A DNA stretch of 64,000 nucleotides from assembly GCF_903819435.1 (NCBI RefSeq), contig NZ_CAIJDP010000083.1:1-64000 (forward strand), given 5' to 3'. The notes under the pieces are model-generated. The model saw only the letters and a program-made list of their open reading frames with translations. It was not told where the DNA came from and did not search any database. Origin of the DNA: Flavobacterium salmonis (GTDB taxonomy: Bacteria; Bacteroidota; Bacteroidia; Flavobacteriales; Flavobacteriaceae). A program made the position numbers and the translations under genes. This document shows positions 7,748-15,731 of the stretch, piece by piece. How positions within the stretch are numbered: the stretch's first letter is position 1; every line of letters starts with the position of its first letter.

Positions 7748-9424
7748 ATGAAAAAACTACTTTTATTTTTAGTGCTGGCCGTCACATTCAATTTATCGGC
7801 TCAGACAATTTCGACGACTTATTTTGCTAAGCCGTTAGAATTAAATTCAGTGCCGGCTAGTACTTCAAAGGCTGATAGTGTAATCGTTCGTGGGGCTGAT
7901 AAAATTTTAAAATATGTTCCAAGAAGTGAGTTTGGTGGTGGCAGTGCACAAACTTTGCAAGAAATTTTAAACAATGGTTATATAGTTGAAAATACTCCTA
8001 TTTGGATTAATAGAACTGATGGTATATTTCAAGATGGTTTTAGGCTGCTTAGCCCATTACAATATACTTCACATCAAGATGGTTTTTTCAGGATTTATAA
8101 ATATGATGGTAGTGGAGATACAAGTTATTCAAATGGTGGTATTCGTTACACCAAAGATGGAAAAAACCTTAATTTAGGGTTGCCAACACCTGTTTTGGAA
8201 AATTTCAACTCGACATTTGTAACTTCAATCAATGGACAATATGCTGATGAATTTGGAAATATAGACATCACCGGTGGTGGAGATTCTCCAACACTAGAAC
8301 AAGTAATCACAGCTGGTAATCAAGCAACAGCCGGAAATTCTTTTGTAAGGTTTTTAGAGGGATTTAATAATAATTCAAAATATTCAAGAATTAGATCATC
8401 CAATGATACTTCAATGAAATACTCTGATTTGTATGTAGGAAATAGTAATGCATTCTTATTTGGGGCAAATGATGCTATTAATAGTGAAGTAAAAATACTT
8501 GATGGGAAACTAAATTTAAAATATGCAAACACTAATTTAACTTCTACAACCATAGAGTTTGAAGAACCAACTTCAATTTCGACATTAAGATATCCGGCTA
8601 AGTCATCTGGTATTCATGTATTAGCAACACTGGATGATATTTCTGGAGGCTCTCAGAATTTGCAACAAGTTATTGACACAGGTAATTCAACTACTAATGC
8701 ACTTATACAGATGAATACCACATACACTGGAAGCACTTATTTTAATATGAATTCTCCTGTAGGTAGTATTTCTATATCGCCAGGCAGTACCTCGGGAGGG
8801 GGTGGCCAATTTTACGTAGGAGATAATACCGGAAATAACAATGTGACTATCTATAAAGATGGTATAAGAAATATAGGGGGAGGTTATAATAAACTTTTTA
8901 ATTTTCCAGCTAAACCTTCCGGAACTTACACTTTGGCAACCTTAGATGATATTGATTTACAGGTGCCTACATTACAACAAGTATTAGATGCTGGTAGTGT
9001 TGCCGATAATAGTATATTAACTATAAATGATAATGGTAATAATAATAGTACTCAGATTAGCGGTAGCAATGTTTCAGTAATAAATAACGGAGAAAGCTTG
9101 CTTTCGTTATTTATAGATAGATTAGAGTTTGGTTCTTGGAACGGAGATAAAAGAAATACACTATTATTTGACAGAGATACCAATGGTCTTGGTACTTATA
9201 AATTTCCTGAAAAACCATCAGGAAGTTACGTTTTTGCTACGACTGATGATTTAGCTAAAACCAATCTGACAACAACAACTTTATCACAGTCAGATTTAAA
9301 TACGGCTTACCCAAATGGTAGTATTGGTTTAAGAGTCCATTGTATGTCTATTTCAGGTGGTGCTTTGACTTATGAAAAAACATCAACAGGTTGGGTTCAA
9401 TATCCAGTTACAGTCGTTCCTTAA
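7748..9424 (+). CDS. Secretory-signal-bearing tail fibre, module copy 2
   Basis: 558 residues. The signal peptide is the same as in copy 1 (MKKLLLFLVLAVTFNLSAQ), followed by the same VPAS...RSEFGG linker. The body consists of repeated modules that start with LQ-x-[VI]-[LI]-x-x-G (about residues 77, 178, 306 and 408) and finish with PAKPSG-x-Y-x-LATLDD-like ends (about 279, 390 and 487). This is a typical trimeric fibre repeat of Bacteroidetes phages. The C-terminal tip (from about 500) is unlike that of copy 1. It is probably a receptor-binding fibre of different specificity; export by the host remains possible because of the signal peptide. Confidence 0.55.
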   Translation: MKKLLLFLVLAVTFNLSAQTISTTYFAKPLELNSVPASTSKADSVIVRGADKILKYVPRSEFGGGSAQTLQEILNNGYIVENTPIWINRTDGIFQDGFRLLSPLQYTSHQDGFFRIYKYDGSGDTSYSNGGIRYTKDGKNLNLGLPTPVLENFNSTFVTSINGQYADEFGNIDITGGGDSPTLEQVITAGNQATAGNSFVRFLEGFNNNSKYSRIRSSNDTSMKYSDLYVGNSNAFLFGANDAINSEVKILDGKLNLKYANTNLTSTTIEFEEPTSISTLRYPAKSSGIHVLATLDDISGGSQNLQQVIDTGNSTTNALIQMNTTYTGSTYFNMNSPVGSISISPGSTSGGGGQFYVGDNTGNNNVTIYKDGIRNIGGGYNKLFNFPAKPSGTYTLATLDDIDLQVPTLQQVLDAGSVADNSILTINDNGNNNSTQISGSNVSVINNGESLLSLFIDRLEFGSWNGDKRNTLLFDRDTNGLGTYKFPEKPSGSYVFATTDDLAKTNLTTTTLSQSDLNTAYPNGSIGLRVHCMSISGGALTYEKTSTGWVQYPVTVVP

Positions 9425-9444
9425 AACTTAAATAATTTTAAAGT

Positions 9445-9636
9445 ATGAATAAACAAAAAATCGCCGTAATCGCAAGTATTTTAATTGTCTTAACAGGCTT
9501 TATTGACACAAAACTTGACCTTTTACAAGGTGTAGGGTTCTCATTAATAACAATTAACAGAATTAAACTGGCTGGGTTAGTATTATCGGCCGTACTGCCA
9601 AGCGTTACGCCTTTGTTTTCGAAAGAAGAAAAGTAA
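9445..9636 (+). CDS. Small two-segment membrane protein, holin-like, copy 2
   Basis: 63 residues, about 80% identical to the 7169 protein, with the same two hydrophobic segments and the DTK-x-DLLQ turn. Both copies remain open while the adaptor between them has decayed, so selection may still act on this protein. Which function it serves next to a fibre is not clear; a holin would normally be single-copy and next to an endolysin, and no endolysin gene is visible here. Confidence 0.5.
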   Translation: MNKQKIAVIASILIVLTGFIDTKLDLLQGVGFSLITINRIKLAGLVLSAVLPSVTPLFSKEEK

Positions 9637-9679
9637 AAGATTTTCCAGTGGAGACAGGAATAAAAAAAAGCCATCCAAT

Positions 9680-9736
9680 AGCGAGAGCAGGTCAGTAAGT
9701 GAAATCAATTCTATCGCAATTTGAAAAATAATAATT
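9680..9736 (+). repeat. Remnant of fibre 3' end before the third adaptor
   Basis: The stretch CAGTAAGTGAAATCAATTCT and the following bases match the decayed copy at about 7497-7526, and, less closely, the end of the 4534 fibre gene. It shows that the duplication unit began within the 3' end of that gene and was copied at least twice. Confidence 0.6.
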
Positions 9737-10147
9737 ATGGCAATTACAGAAAAAAATATATTAAAAAACTGGTTTTTAAATGGGCTAAAACCTCCCCAGG
9801 AACAGTTTTGGGCGTGGCAGGATTCCTATTTTCATAAATATGATTTGATACCCCCTGCATCTATTGAGGGATTTACGGAACTATTGAGTGAAAAAGCCGA
9901 TAAAGAAGCGTTTGATAATCATTTAGAAGCCGCAGATGCACACCCGGAAGCAATAAAAAAAGCTAGAATAATTCCGTCAGACGAAATGGTTGTTTTTAAA
10001 GCACCTGGAAATGAAAATAATGAAATAAAAGAAGTCGGGGATTATTGTATCGGGATTGTCGAAAATACAAAAATAGAGGGTATTTATGTAGGAGGTGACG
10101 ATAATTTACTGGATGGATACGAAATATACAGTCAATTAGAATTTTAA
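9737..10147 (+). CDS. Tail-fibre adaptor protein, module copy 3
   Basis: 136 residues and intact. The N-terminal block is almost identical to the 5314 adaptor (KNILKNWFLNGLKPPQEQF, then YFHKYDLIPP). The heptad stalk is shorter (FDNHLEAADAHPEA), and the C-terminal beta domain is more diverged (GDYCIGIVENTKIEGIY). It is followed two bases later by a small Lys-rich gene and then by the LRR fibre, so this adaptor probably serves that fibre. Confidence 0.5.
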   Translation: MAITEKNILKNWFLNGLKPPQEQFWAWQDSYFHKYDLIPPASIEGFTELLSEKADKEAFDNHLEAADAHPEAIKKARIIPSDEMVVFKAPGNENNEIKEVGDYCIGIVENTKIEGIYVGGDDNLLDGYEIYSQLEF

Positions 10148-10149
10148 AT

Positions 10150-10377
10150 ATGTCAAGCAAAAAGAAAATTAAGAAGCTTAAAAAGCAACTTAAACAATTG
10201 AGGCAAATTCTAAAAAAAGATTGCCTTACAATTACCAACTCCGAAAATGAAAATGAGCAAGTAACATTATCATTTATTGACGGAATATTCAGATTTAGCA
10301 AGACAATTAAATCTGAGCAAACAGACACAACAGAAATTTCAGAAGTAACTTTTAATTATGGCAAAACAGATATTTAA
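10150..10377 (+). CDS. Small Lys-rich protein before the LRR fibre
   Basis: 75 residues, no recognised family. The first ~25 residues are a very basic amphipathic helix (KKKIKKLKKQLKQLRQILKK), and the rest looks like a short beta domain (QVTLSFIDGIFRFSK). The last 20 bases overlap the start of the LRR-fibre gene, suggesting translational coupling. A fibre-assembly chaperone is possible but is only a guess. Confidence 0.45.
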   Translation: MSSKKKIKKLKKQLKQLRQILKKDCLTITNSENENEQVTLSFIDGIFRFSKTIKSEQTDTTEISEVTFNYGKTDI

Positions 10378-11989
10378 AACACATTTAAACTTTCAAGAAG
10401 TTGACCCTGGCACGATAGAAGATAAAGTGTTGGTTAGAGATTCTGACGGAAATGTAAAAGAAATTGCCTCTACTGATCTTGGTGGTGGTATCGAAATCAA
10501 AGGCGAATATAATAACAACGGTGAAGCTCTTGCGGCAGGGCTTACAGTTGGAGATTTTTATAGAAAGCCTATCTCTGGGGATTCAGAATCAGCATATATT
10601 TCTCAGGTTGTAAACATTCCAGAACCAACAGCTTTTCTTAAACTACAATTTAGCGATACGTTAGAAAATATTGCTTCAAATTTTGGTATTTCAGACATTG
10701 GAAATGTTTCTAATTGGAATGATTATTTAACAAACAACGGGAATTCTGTACTTTTTGAATCTGTAACAATTGATTCTGTTGAAAGTATCGTTAGGTTAAA
10801 TACAAGCTCACCTATAGCAGGTTATCTTAATTTAAGCGGAATGAATCTTTCAGCTATTGATTTCAAAGGTTGTGAGAATGTTATTAGCTTATTCTTAGAG
10901 AATAACAACCTGACAGTATTTAACCCAACCAGTGAACTTAGTAATTTAACTGCATTAGACCTTAAAAAGAATAGTTTGTCTGATTTTAATCCGGTTGAAC
11001 AATTACCTCAACTGCAAACTATTAATTTAAATGAAAATAATGTAACTTACTGGAACCCTGTAAACGGCTTTCCTGAATTATATAATTTGTTCTTAGAAAA
11101 AAACAATATTTCTACTTACAACCCAACAACATCAATGCCTAAGCTTAATCATTTGAATTTGTCTTATAATTCGTTAACTGCTTTTGACCCTCTTTTACCT
11201 GATTCAGTTGAGAGAATAATACTTAGTAATAATGCACTTACGGCTTTTGAATTGACACATGTGCCTCCATTATTATTTGTCTTGGAGCTAAACAACAACA
11301 ACATTACGGAATTTCCTGCAATGATATTCCCTGAAGGGTTTGCTTCTATTCAAATATCTGGAAATGTACTGACTGTTTTTAACAGTGAACTGCCTAATTC
11401 GACACAGACTTTGAATTTAGCTAATAATAATATAGAGAATTTTGACCCTACATATTTGTTGCCTTCAGGTTTGTACGGTCTAGATTTATCAGGTAATCCT
11501 TTAGCTGAATTTAATCCGACTAACGCATTACCGGCAACAGTTGGTATGTTGGTTTTAGCAGACACACTTCTAACAGAATTTTCTCCAACACAACCATTGC
11601 CAACGGCGTTAAATCATTTGAATCTTAACGGAACAAAATTAACAGAATTCAACCCTGTAAATGGTATTTATAATATAAAACAGCTTCATCTAGGGCGATG
11701 TACGGAGTTAACAACATTTAATCCTGATTGTGATTTAAGCACAGTAGAGCAAATAAGCTTATACCAAAACCCATTATTAACAGAGTTTAATCCTGAAAGT
11801 CCAATGAACGCTTTAAATTATTTAGGTTTATCAGCTACAGGTATTACTTCGACGGGCTGGGCTGGGGCTGATTGGGTCGCAAATGTTCCTAATGGCGGAT
11901 ATATGCAGGGGGCTTCGACAACAGACCCAATGATAGGTACGGCAACATATACCGCTTTAATTGCTAAATCATGGGCTATAAACGCTTAA
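10358..11989 (+). CDS. Leucine-rich-repeat tail fibre
   Basis: 543 residues. The N-terminus (VDPGTIEDKVLVRDSDGNVK to about STDLGGG) corresponds to the shared linker of the two other fibres but has no signal peptide. From about residue 150 to 510 there are some 15 leucine-rich repeats of 21-24 residues with the pattern L-x-x-L-x-L-x-x-N-x-L-x-x-F-[ND]-P. The C-terminal cap has WAGADWVANVPNGGYMQG and ends in KSWAINA. LRRs bind proteins or glycans, so this is probably the receptor-binding part of an alternative fibre. Phage fibres with LRRs are uncommon. The T-rich hairpin at 12059 ends the operon. Confidence 0.6.
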   Translation: MAKQIFKTHLNFQEVDPGTIEDKVLVRDSDGNVKEIASTDLGGGIEIKGEYNNNGEALAAGLTVGDFYRKPISGDSESAYISQVVNIPEPTAFLKLQFSDTLENIASNFGISDIGNVSNWNDYLTNNGNSVLFESVTIDSVESIVRLNTSSPIAGYLNLSGMNLSAIDFKGCENVISLFLENNNLTVFNPTSELSNLTALDLKKNSLSDFNPVEQLPQLQTINLNENNVTYWNPVNGFPELYNLFLEKNNISTYNPTTSMPKLNHLNLSYNSLTAFDPLLPDSVERIILSNNALTAFELTHVPPLLFVLELNNNNITEFPAMIFPEGFASIQISGNVLTVFNSELPNSTQTLNLANNNIENFDPTYLLPSGLYGLDLSGNPLAEFNPTNALPATVGMLVLADTLLTEFSPTQPLPTALNHLNLNGTKLTEFNPVNGIYNIKQLHLGRCTELTTFNPDCDLSTVEQISLYQNPLLTEFNPESPMNALNYLGLSATGITSTGWAGADWVANVPNGGYMQGASTTDPMIGTATYTALIAKSWAINA

Positions 11990-11998
11990 TTGAATTCC

Positions 11999-12029
11999 TT
12001 GGAGGGTAGGAATTAAAAAAGCCCTCCAA
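11999..12029 (+). repeat. Hairpin after the LRR fibre, TTGGAGGG/CCCTCCAA
   Basis: Perfect 8-bp inverted repeat with a 15-base A-rich loop, 10 bases after the LRR-fibre stop. It is the best-preserved of the three related module-end hairpins (others at 7376 and about 9646). Confidence 0.6.
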
Positions 12030-12058
12030 CAATTTAATACTTTCTTGTAATTTAGCAC

Positions 12059-12101
12059 AAAGCCACCATTGAAAGACAAAAAGTCTTCTAATGGTGGCTT
12101 T
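12059..12101. terminator. Strong hairpin terminator at the end of the phage tail operon
   Basis: Arms AAAGCCACCATT (12059-12070) and AATGGTGGCTTT (12090-12101) are perfectly complementary, with inner GAAAGAC/GTCTTC pairing around an A5 loop. It lies 70 bases after the last tail gene and probably separates phage from host genes. Confidence 0.75.
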
Positions 12102-12251
12102 GCTATATGTATAAATTATCAGGAGAGTAATCCATTTCATAGGTGCTTATACCATAAACTATGAACGCTACAGTTAATTATAATGCTAGTTATATTGATA
12201 TAATCCTTATAAGTATTAGATAATGTTAAAGTAAATTAATAAAGCATACAA

Positions 12252-12280
12252 TTTGTATTGACTTTTTTTGGATACTTTTG
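12252..12280 (+). promoter_or_regulatory. Bacteroidetes-type promoter ahead of a non-coding stretch
   Basis: TTTG at 12252 and TACTTTTG at 12273 match the -33 and -7 boxes (TTTG, TAnnTTTG) with a 17-base spacer, slightly shorter than the usual 19. No open frame follows on this strand before a terminator at 12402. Confidence 0.4.
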
Positions 12281-12287
12281 GCTCTGT

Positions 12288-12440
12288 TTTTATGTACTTC
12301 TTGTTTTTCCGATTATAAAAATTAACTATAAAACCGTATAGTTATATTAAAGAGGAGGCGCAAAAAGAACATACAGATTTTTCAAAATCCTAATAAAAAA
12401 CAAACCTGTAAATATTTAAGTTTGCAGGTTTTTTCTTTAT
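12288..12440 (+). ncRNA. Candidate small RNA between promoter and terminator
   Basis: The stretch from just after the promoter at 12252-12280 to the hairpin plus T-run at 12402-12440 is about 150 bases and has no usable open frame. It contains a 7-bp hairpin (AACTATA at 12324, TATAGTT at 12337) and a purine-rich GAGGAGG without a following start codon. It belongs to no RNA family I recognise. This is an inference from promoter and terminator only. Nothing else was seen in the 12102-12457 gap. Confidence 0.3.
12402..12432. terminator. Bidirectional hairpin terminator
   Basis: AAACCTGTAAA / TTTGCAGGTTT arms with an 8-base loop, followed by a T-run on the + strand and by an A-run upstream. It lies 26 bases past the carbonic-anhydrase stop on the - strand, and would also end the candidate small RNA. 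Confidence 0.7.
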
Positions 12441-12457
12441 TTTTTCAAAACTTAATA

Positions 12458-13201
12458 CTATAAAAATGTTACCGTTCCGGTATGCATATCATAATAACCT
12501 CCAATTATTTTAATCTGACCATTATCTTCCAGTCCTTTCAAAATAGGGCTTCTTTCTCTGATAGTTTTTATAGTATTGATTACATTATTTTTTGAAACAT
12601 AGGCTACGTATTCTTTATTTTTTGAAGTTTTTTCTCCTTTAAAGTTTTGTGATGCAGTCACTGCCGGTTTTATGTTGGTTAACATTGCAGTTATGTTGCC
12701 TAGTTTAGCATCGTCAATAGTAGCTGTAATGGCGCCACAGGATTCATGTCCTAACACAAGAATTACTTTTGCACCCATAAGTTTACACCCAAATTCCATA
12801 CTTCCCAATAAATCGGTATTGGCAAAATTTCCGGCCACGCGTCCTACAAAAAGATCACCAATACCTCTGTCAAAAACATCTTCTACCGGAATTCTACTAT
12901 CGAGGCAGGAAAGAATTACCGCTTTAGGGAATTGTCCAGGAGCAGCATTTCGTACCATTGCAGAATGATCCCTGGCTGTAACATTATTGGTTGAAAATCG
13001 TTTGTTGCCTTCTTTCAGGCTTTTGATAACTGCATCCGGTGTTAAAGCAGCTTGCTCTTTTGCAGTTAAAACCCGCTCTCTTAAGGGAGTTGGTACAGGA
13101 GTAATTTGTGGACAGTCTTTTTCTTTTCCTGAGCCATTACAGGAAAAAAGTACTAGTATTGCCACTAAGGCTGCATAAACTGCGTGAATTTTTCTTTTCA
13201 T
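12458..13201 (-). CDS. Beta-class carbonic anhydrase, lipoprotein
   Basis: 247 residues. It interconverts CO2 and bicarbonate. Zinc ligands are Cys99 (in CLDSR, 99-103, with the Asp101/Arg103 dyad), His152 and Cys155 (HESC). The signal is a lipoprotein type: residues 1-20 hydrophobic, lipobox LFSC with Cys21, then a short NGSGKEKDC linker. Most beta-class enzymes are cytoplasmic, so this one acts in the periplasm or on a membrane surface. Length matches the family plus the leader. It is transcribed alone, against the phage operon, from a promoter at 13258, and ends at the hairpin at 12402. Confidence 0.92.
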   Translation of the reverse strand: MKRKIHAVYAALVAILVLFSCNGSGKEKDCPQITPVPTPLRERVLTAKEQAALTPDAVIKSLKEGNKRFSTNNVTARDHSAMVRNAAPGQFPKAVILSCLDSRIPVEDVFDRGIGDLFVGRVAGNFANTDLLGSMEFGCKLMGAKVILVLGHESCGAITATIDDAKLGNITAMLTNIKPAVTASQNFKGEKTSKNKEYVAYVSKNNVINTIKTIRERSPILKGLEDNGQIKIIGGYYDMHTGTVTFL

Positions 13202-13257
13202 TTTTGGTGTGATTAAAAGTTAAAATTAATGTAAGAATAATCATGTTACTGAATTTA

Positions 13258-13265
13258 CAAATATA
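13258..13265 (-). promoter_or_regulatory. -7 box of the carbonic anhydrase gene
   Basis: Reads TATATTTG on the - strand, a perfect TAnnTTTG match, 57 bases upstream of the start. A clear -33 TTTG at the expected spacing was not seen. The remaining 13266-13519 gap holds no gene or repeat that I can see. Confidence 0.5.
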
Positions 13266-13519
13266 TAATGTTTGTGTTATATTTTAGAGTAATTGTTAAT
13301 TTAAAATCAGTATTTTTTTAAAATAACTATTTTAATATCAATTGTTTACACTTTTGTTATCTTGCTAACTCACTTAAGACAGGATGTAAGAGGTTTTCTG
13401 CAGTAAGAAATAATTATAAGCCATAAAAATTATCATTCGGTAACAATAGGATAAACGTATTTTGGATTTTAATCAATAGAATTGCATACTCTTTAAAAAT
13501 TCCATTGAAAGCTGAATCT

Positions 13520-15466
13520 ATGACTCTAAAAATTACTTCTTCATATAAAAACTGTTTATCTGTTCTGTTTTTCGTTTTTTTCAACTTTCCAATTTCAGCC
13601 CAAAAACAAAATTCACTTAACGGAGTTCAGATAGCTTTTCTATCAGATGTGCACTTGCAGGATTTATTCGGAAAATTATCAGATAATGAATATCAAGGGG
13701 TTTTAAATCCTAAAACCGGTAAATATACTTTAGCCAGAACAATGGCTTCACAGCTGCATTCGACCCGAATTTTTAATGAAAACTATTTTGCTTTCATTGC
13801 AGCTTTAGAAGATATTGTAAAGCGAAATATAAAATACGTAGCACTTCCGGGTGATTATACAGATGATGGGCAGCCCATTCACGTACGTGGTTTGGAAAAA
13901 ATTCTCGACCAGTACCGAAAAAAATATAATATTGAATTTTTTATCACAACCGGAAATCATGATCCTGTTGGACCTTTTGCTCAGGAATCCGGTAAAGAAG
14001 ATTTTTTAGGAAAAGAGGGTAAAAGTCAACCCATTTACAGCAAAGACGGATTGTATAAGCCGAATTTAACTATCGAACAGCCTGTAGTGGTTACTGCCGA
14101 TATTGCTAAAATGGGTTATTTAGGAATTACAGACAGATTAAAACATTTTGGTTTTTATCCCGATAAAAAATACAAATTCTGGTCAACACCTTTTGCGGCT
14201 TATACCAGCAAAAATTATAATTACAAAAAGGCTGAAAAAGCAGCTGAATTATCAAACAGGGTTTACAGTGTGGCAGCGGGCTACGAAGTTCCGGATGTGA
14301 GTTATGTGGTTGAACCTGTGGAAGGGCTTTGGCTGATGGCAATTGACGGAAATGTGTATATACCAAAGAAAAACGATGCTGATCCAAAGGATTCTAAAAG
14401 TTATTCTGAAGCGAGTACGGGTTATAATAACGTGCTTTCGAACAAAAAACATCTGATAAAATGGGTCGCAGCTATTTCGGCGCAAGCCAAAGAACAGGGC
14501 AAAACACTGATTGCTTTCAGTCATTTTCCGATGATTGATTTTAACGATGATGCTTCTTCAGAAATAAAGGAGCTTTTAGGACCAAACAAATGGCAATTGA
14601 ACCGTGTTCCGGTTGAAGAAGTGGCGCAGGTTTTTGCTGATGCCGGACTGAAGATTCATTTTGGCGGTCACATGCACATCAACGACACCGGAATCCGGAC
14701 TTCGGCAAAGGGAAATACTCTGGTCAATATTCAGACACCTTCATTGGCTGCATATATTCCGGCATATAAATTGCTGACAATCAAAAAAGACAATCTGGTC
14801 GATATTCAAACCATCACAATAGATAATGTTCAGCGTTATGATGAACTTTTCGATTTATATAAAATGGAATATCAGTTTTTGGAAAGTCAAAATACCAAAG
14901 ACATTTGGAATATCGATATTCTGAAAACCAAAAGTTATCATGATTTTACCGATTTTCATTTAAAAGAATTAGTACGGCTGCGTTTTCTAAAAGATGACTG
15001 GCCTTTTGCGTTTAAAGATTTTTTCCTGAATGTTTCCGGTAAAGATTTATTGGTTCTGGCGAATATTCAGACTGATAAAGATTTTGATTTTATTCTGAAA
15101 AATAAAGAAGTCCTCAAAAAAGAATGGGCAGAAGCTCAAATCAAAACAGATAAATTCGTAACTGAAAATCAACTAAAAAAAACAGATTTCAACTGGAACG
15201 GTTACGACTTTTTAGTCGATTTTTATCGTTTCAGAAGTGCAGATGAACTGGCTTTGGCAGATGTTGGAGAGGCGAGAGCCAGACAATACAAATTGTTATC
15301 CCAATTGTATTTTGAAAATTATAAAGACCATAATGCAATTGAAAAACCTTTACAGAAGCAATTGCGTTTGTTTTTAATCATCTTCAATAAATTCATGCGC
15401 GAAATTCCGGCAGATCATTTTACAGTGAATTTGAAGAGTGGGGTTGTTAACCGTAAAGAGAGGTGA
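13520..15466 (+). CDS. Secreted calcineurin-like metallophosphoesterase
   Basis: 648 residues from the ATG at 13520; the longer TTG start at 13505 is less likely because the ATG directly precedes a signal peptide (about residues 1-28, ending ISAQ). The catalytic domain shows the five metallophosphoesterase blocks in order: LSDVHLQD, LPGDYTDDG, TTGNHDP, FSHFPM and GGHMHIND, so a di-metal site is intact. A long C-terminal part of ~230 residues is helical and has no motif I recognise. Likely a periplasmic or outer-surface phosphoesterase acting on phosphorylated organic compounds. Neighbouring PI-PLC-like and transport genes fit nutrient scavenging. No promoter was identified. Confidence 0.85.
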   Translation: MTLKITSSYKNCLSVLFFVFFNFPISAQKQNSLNGVQIAFLSDVHLQDLFGKLSDNEYQGVLNPKTGKYTLARTMASQLHSTRIFNENYFAFIAALEDIVKRNIKYVALPGDYTDDGQPIHVRGLEKILDQYRKKYNIEFFITTGNHDPVGPFAQESGKEDFLGKEGKSQPIYSKDGLYKPNLTIEQPVVVTADIAKMGYLGITDRLKHFGFYPDKKYKFWSTPFAAYTSKNYNYKKAEKAAELSNRVYSVAAGYEVPDVSYVVEPVEGLWLMAIDGNVYIPKKNDADPKDSKSYSEASTGYNNVLSNKKHLIKWVAAISAQAKEQGKTLIAFSHFPMIDFNDDASSEIKELLGPNKWQLNRVPVEEVAQVFADAGLKIHFGGHMHINDTGIRTSAKGNTLVNIQTPSLAAYIPAYKLLTIKKDNLVDIQTITIDNVQRYDELFDLYKMEYQFLESQNTKDIWNIDILKTKSYHDFTDFHLKELVRLRFLKDDWPFAFKDFFLNVSGKDLLVLANIQTDKDFDFILKNKEVLKKEWAEAQIKTDKFVTENQLKKTDFNWNGYDFLVDFYRFRSADELALADVGEARARQYKLLSQLYFENYKDHNAIEKPLQKQLRLFLIIFNKFMREIPADHFTVNLKSGVVNRKER

Positions 15467-15477
15467 TTTTTTTTACG

Positions 15478-15510
15478 CAGATTCGGCAGATTCGGCAGAT
15501 TCGGCAGATT
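15478..15510. repeat. Short tandem repeat of a 9-bp unit (CAGATTCGG)
   Basis: Three exact copies of CAGATTCGG plus a partial fourth, immediately after the phosphoesterase stop. Degenerate sequences of this kind are common between Flavobacterium genes. No function is known to me. Confidence 0.7.
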
Positions 15511-15572
15511 TTTAATTAGATAAATCAAATAAAGATCTGCCTAAAATAATTCCAAGCTTGAAATATAAAGTT

Positions 15573-15670
15573 GTCATTTCGAGGAACGAGAAATCACACA
15601 AGTAACTCCGCAAAGTATATCGCCAATCTTTGTCGAGCTTCTAATGTGATTTCTCGTTCCTCGAAATGAC
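15573..15670. repeat. 98-bp palindromic element (MITE/REP-like)
   Basis: Perfect 26-bp terminal inverted repeats (left arm GTCATTTCGAGGAACGAGAA..., right arm its reverse complement) flank a 46-base centre. No reading frame is inside. The size and perfect arms suggest a miniature inverted-repeat element or a REP-like unit mobilised elsewhere in the genome. It lies between two convergent genes and could also end transcription. Confidence 0.75.
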
Positions 15671-15731
15671 ATATTTTGGGCTAAATTTGTTTTAGGTTTC
15701 AAGTCTAACAATAACCTGAAACCTGAAACAA

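Noticed and set aside
4534-11989. Diversity-generating retroelement acting on the fibres
   Set aside because: No reverse transcriptase and no template/variable repeat pair were seen; fibre differences look like duplication and divergence.
12102-12457. Prophage attachment site
   Set aside because: No tRNA and no direct repeat with another part of the window was seen; the other end lies outside the window.
12672-12968. + strand open frames opposite the carbonic anhydrase
   Set aside because: They are frame shadows on the complement of a well-supported gene and have no own promoter or motif.
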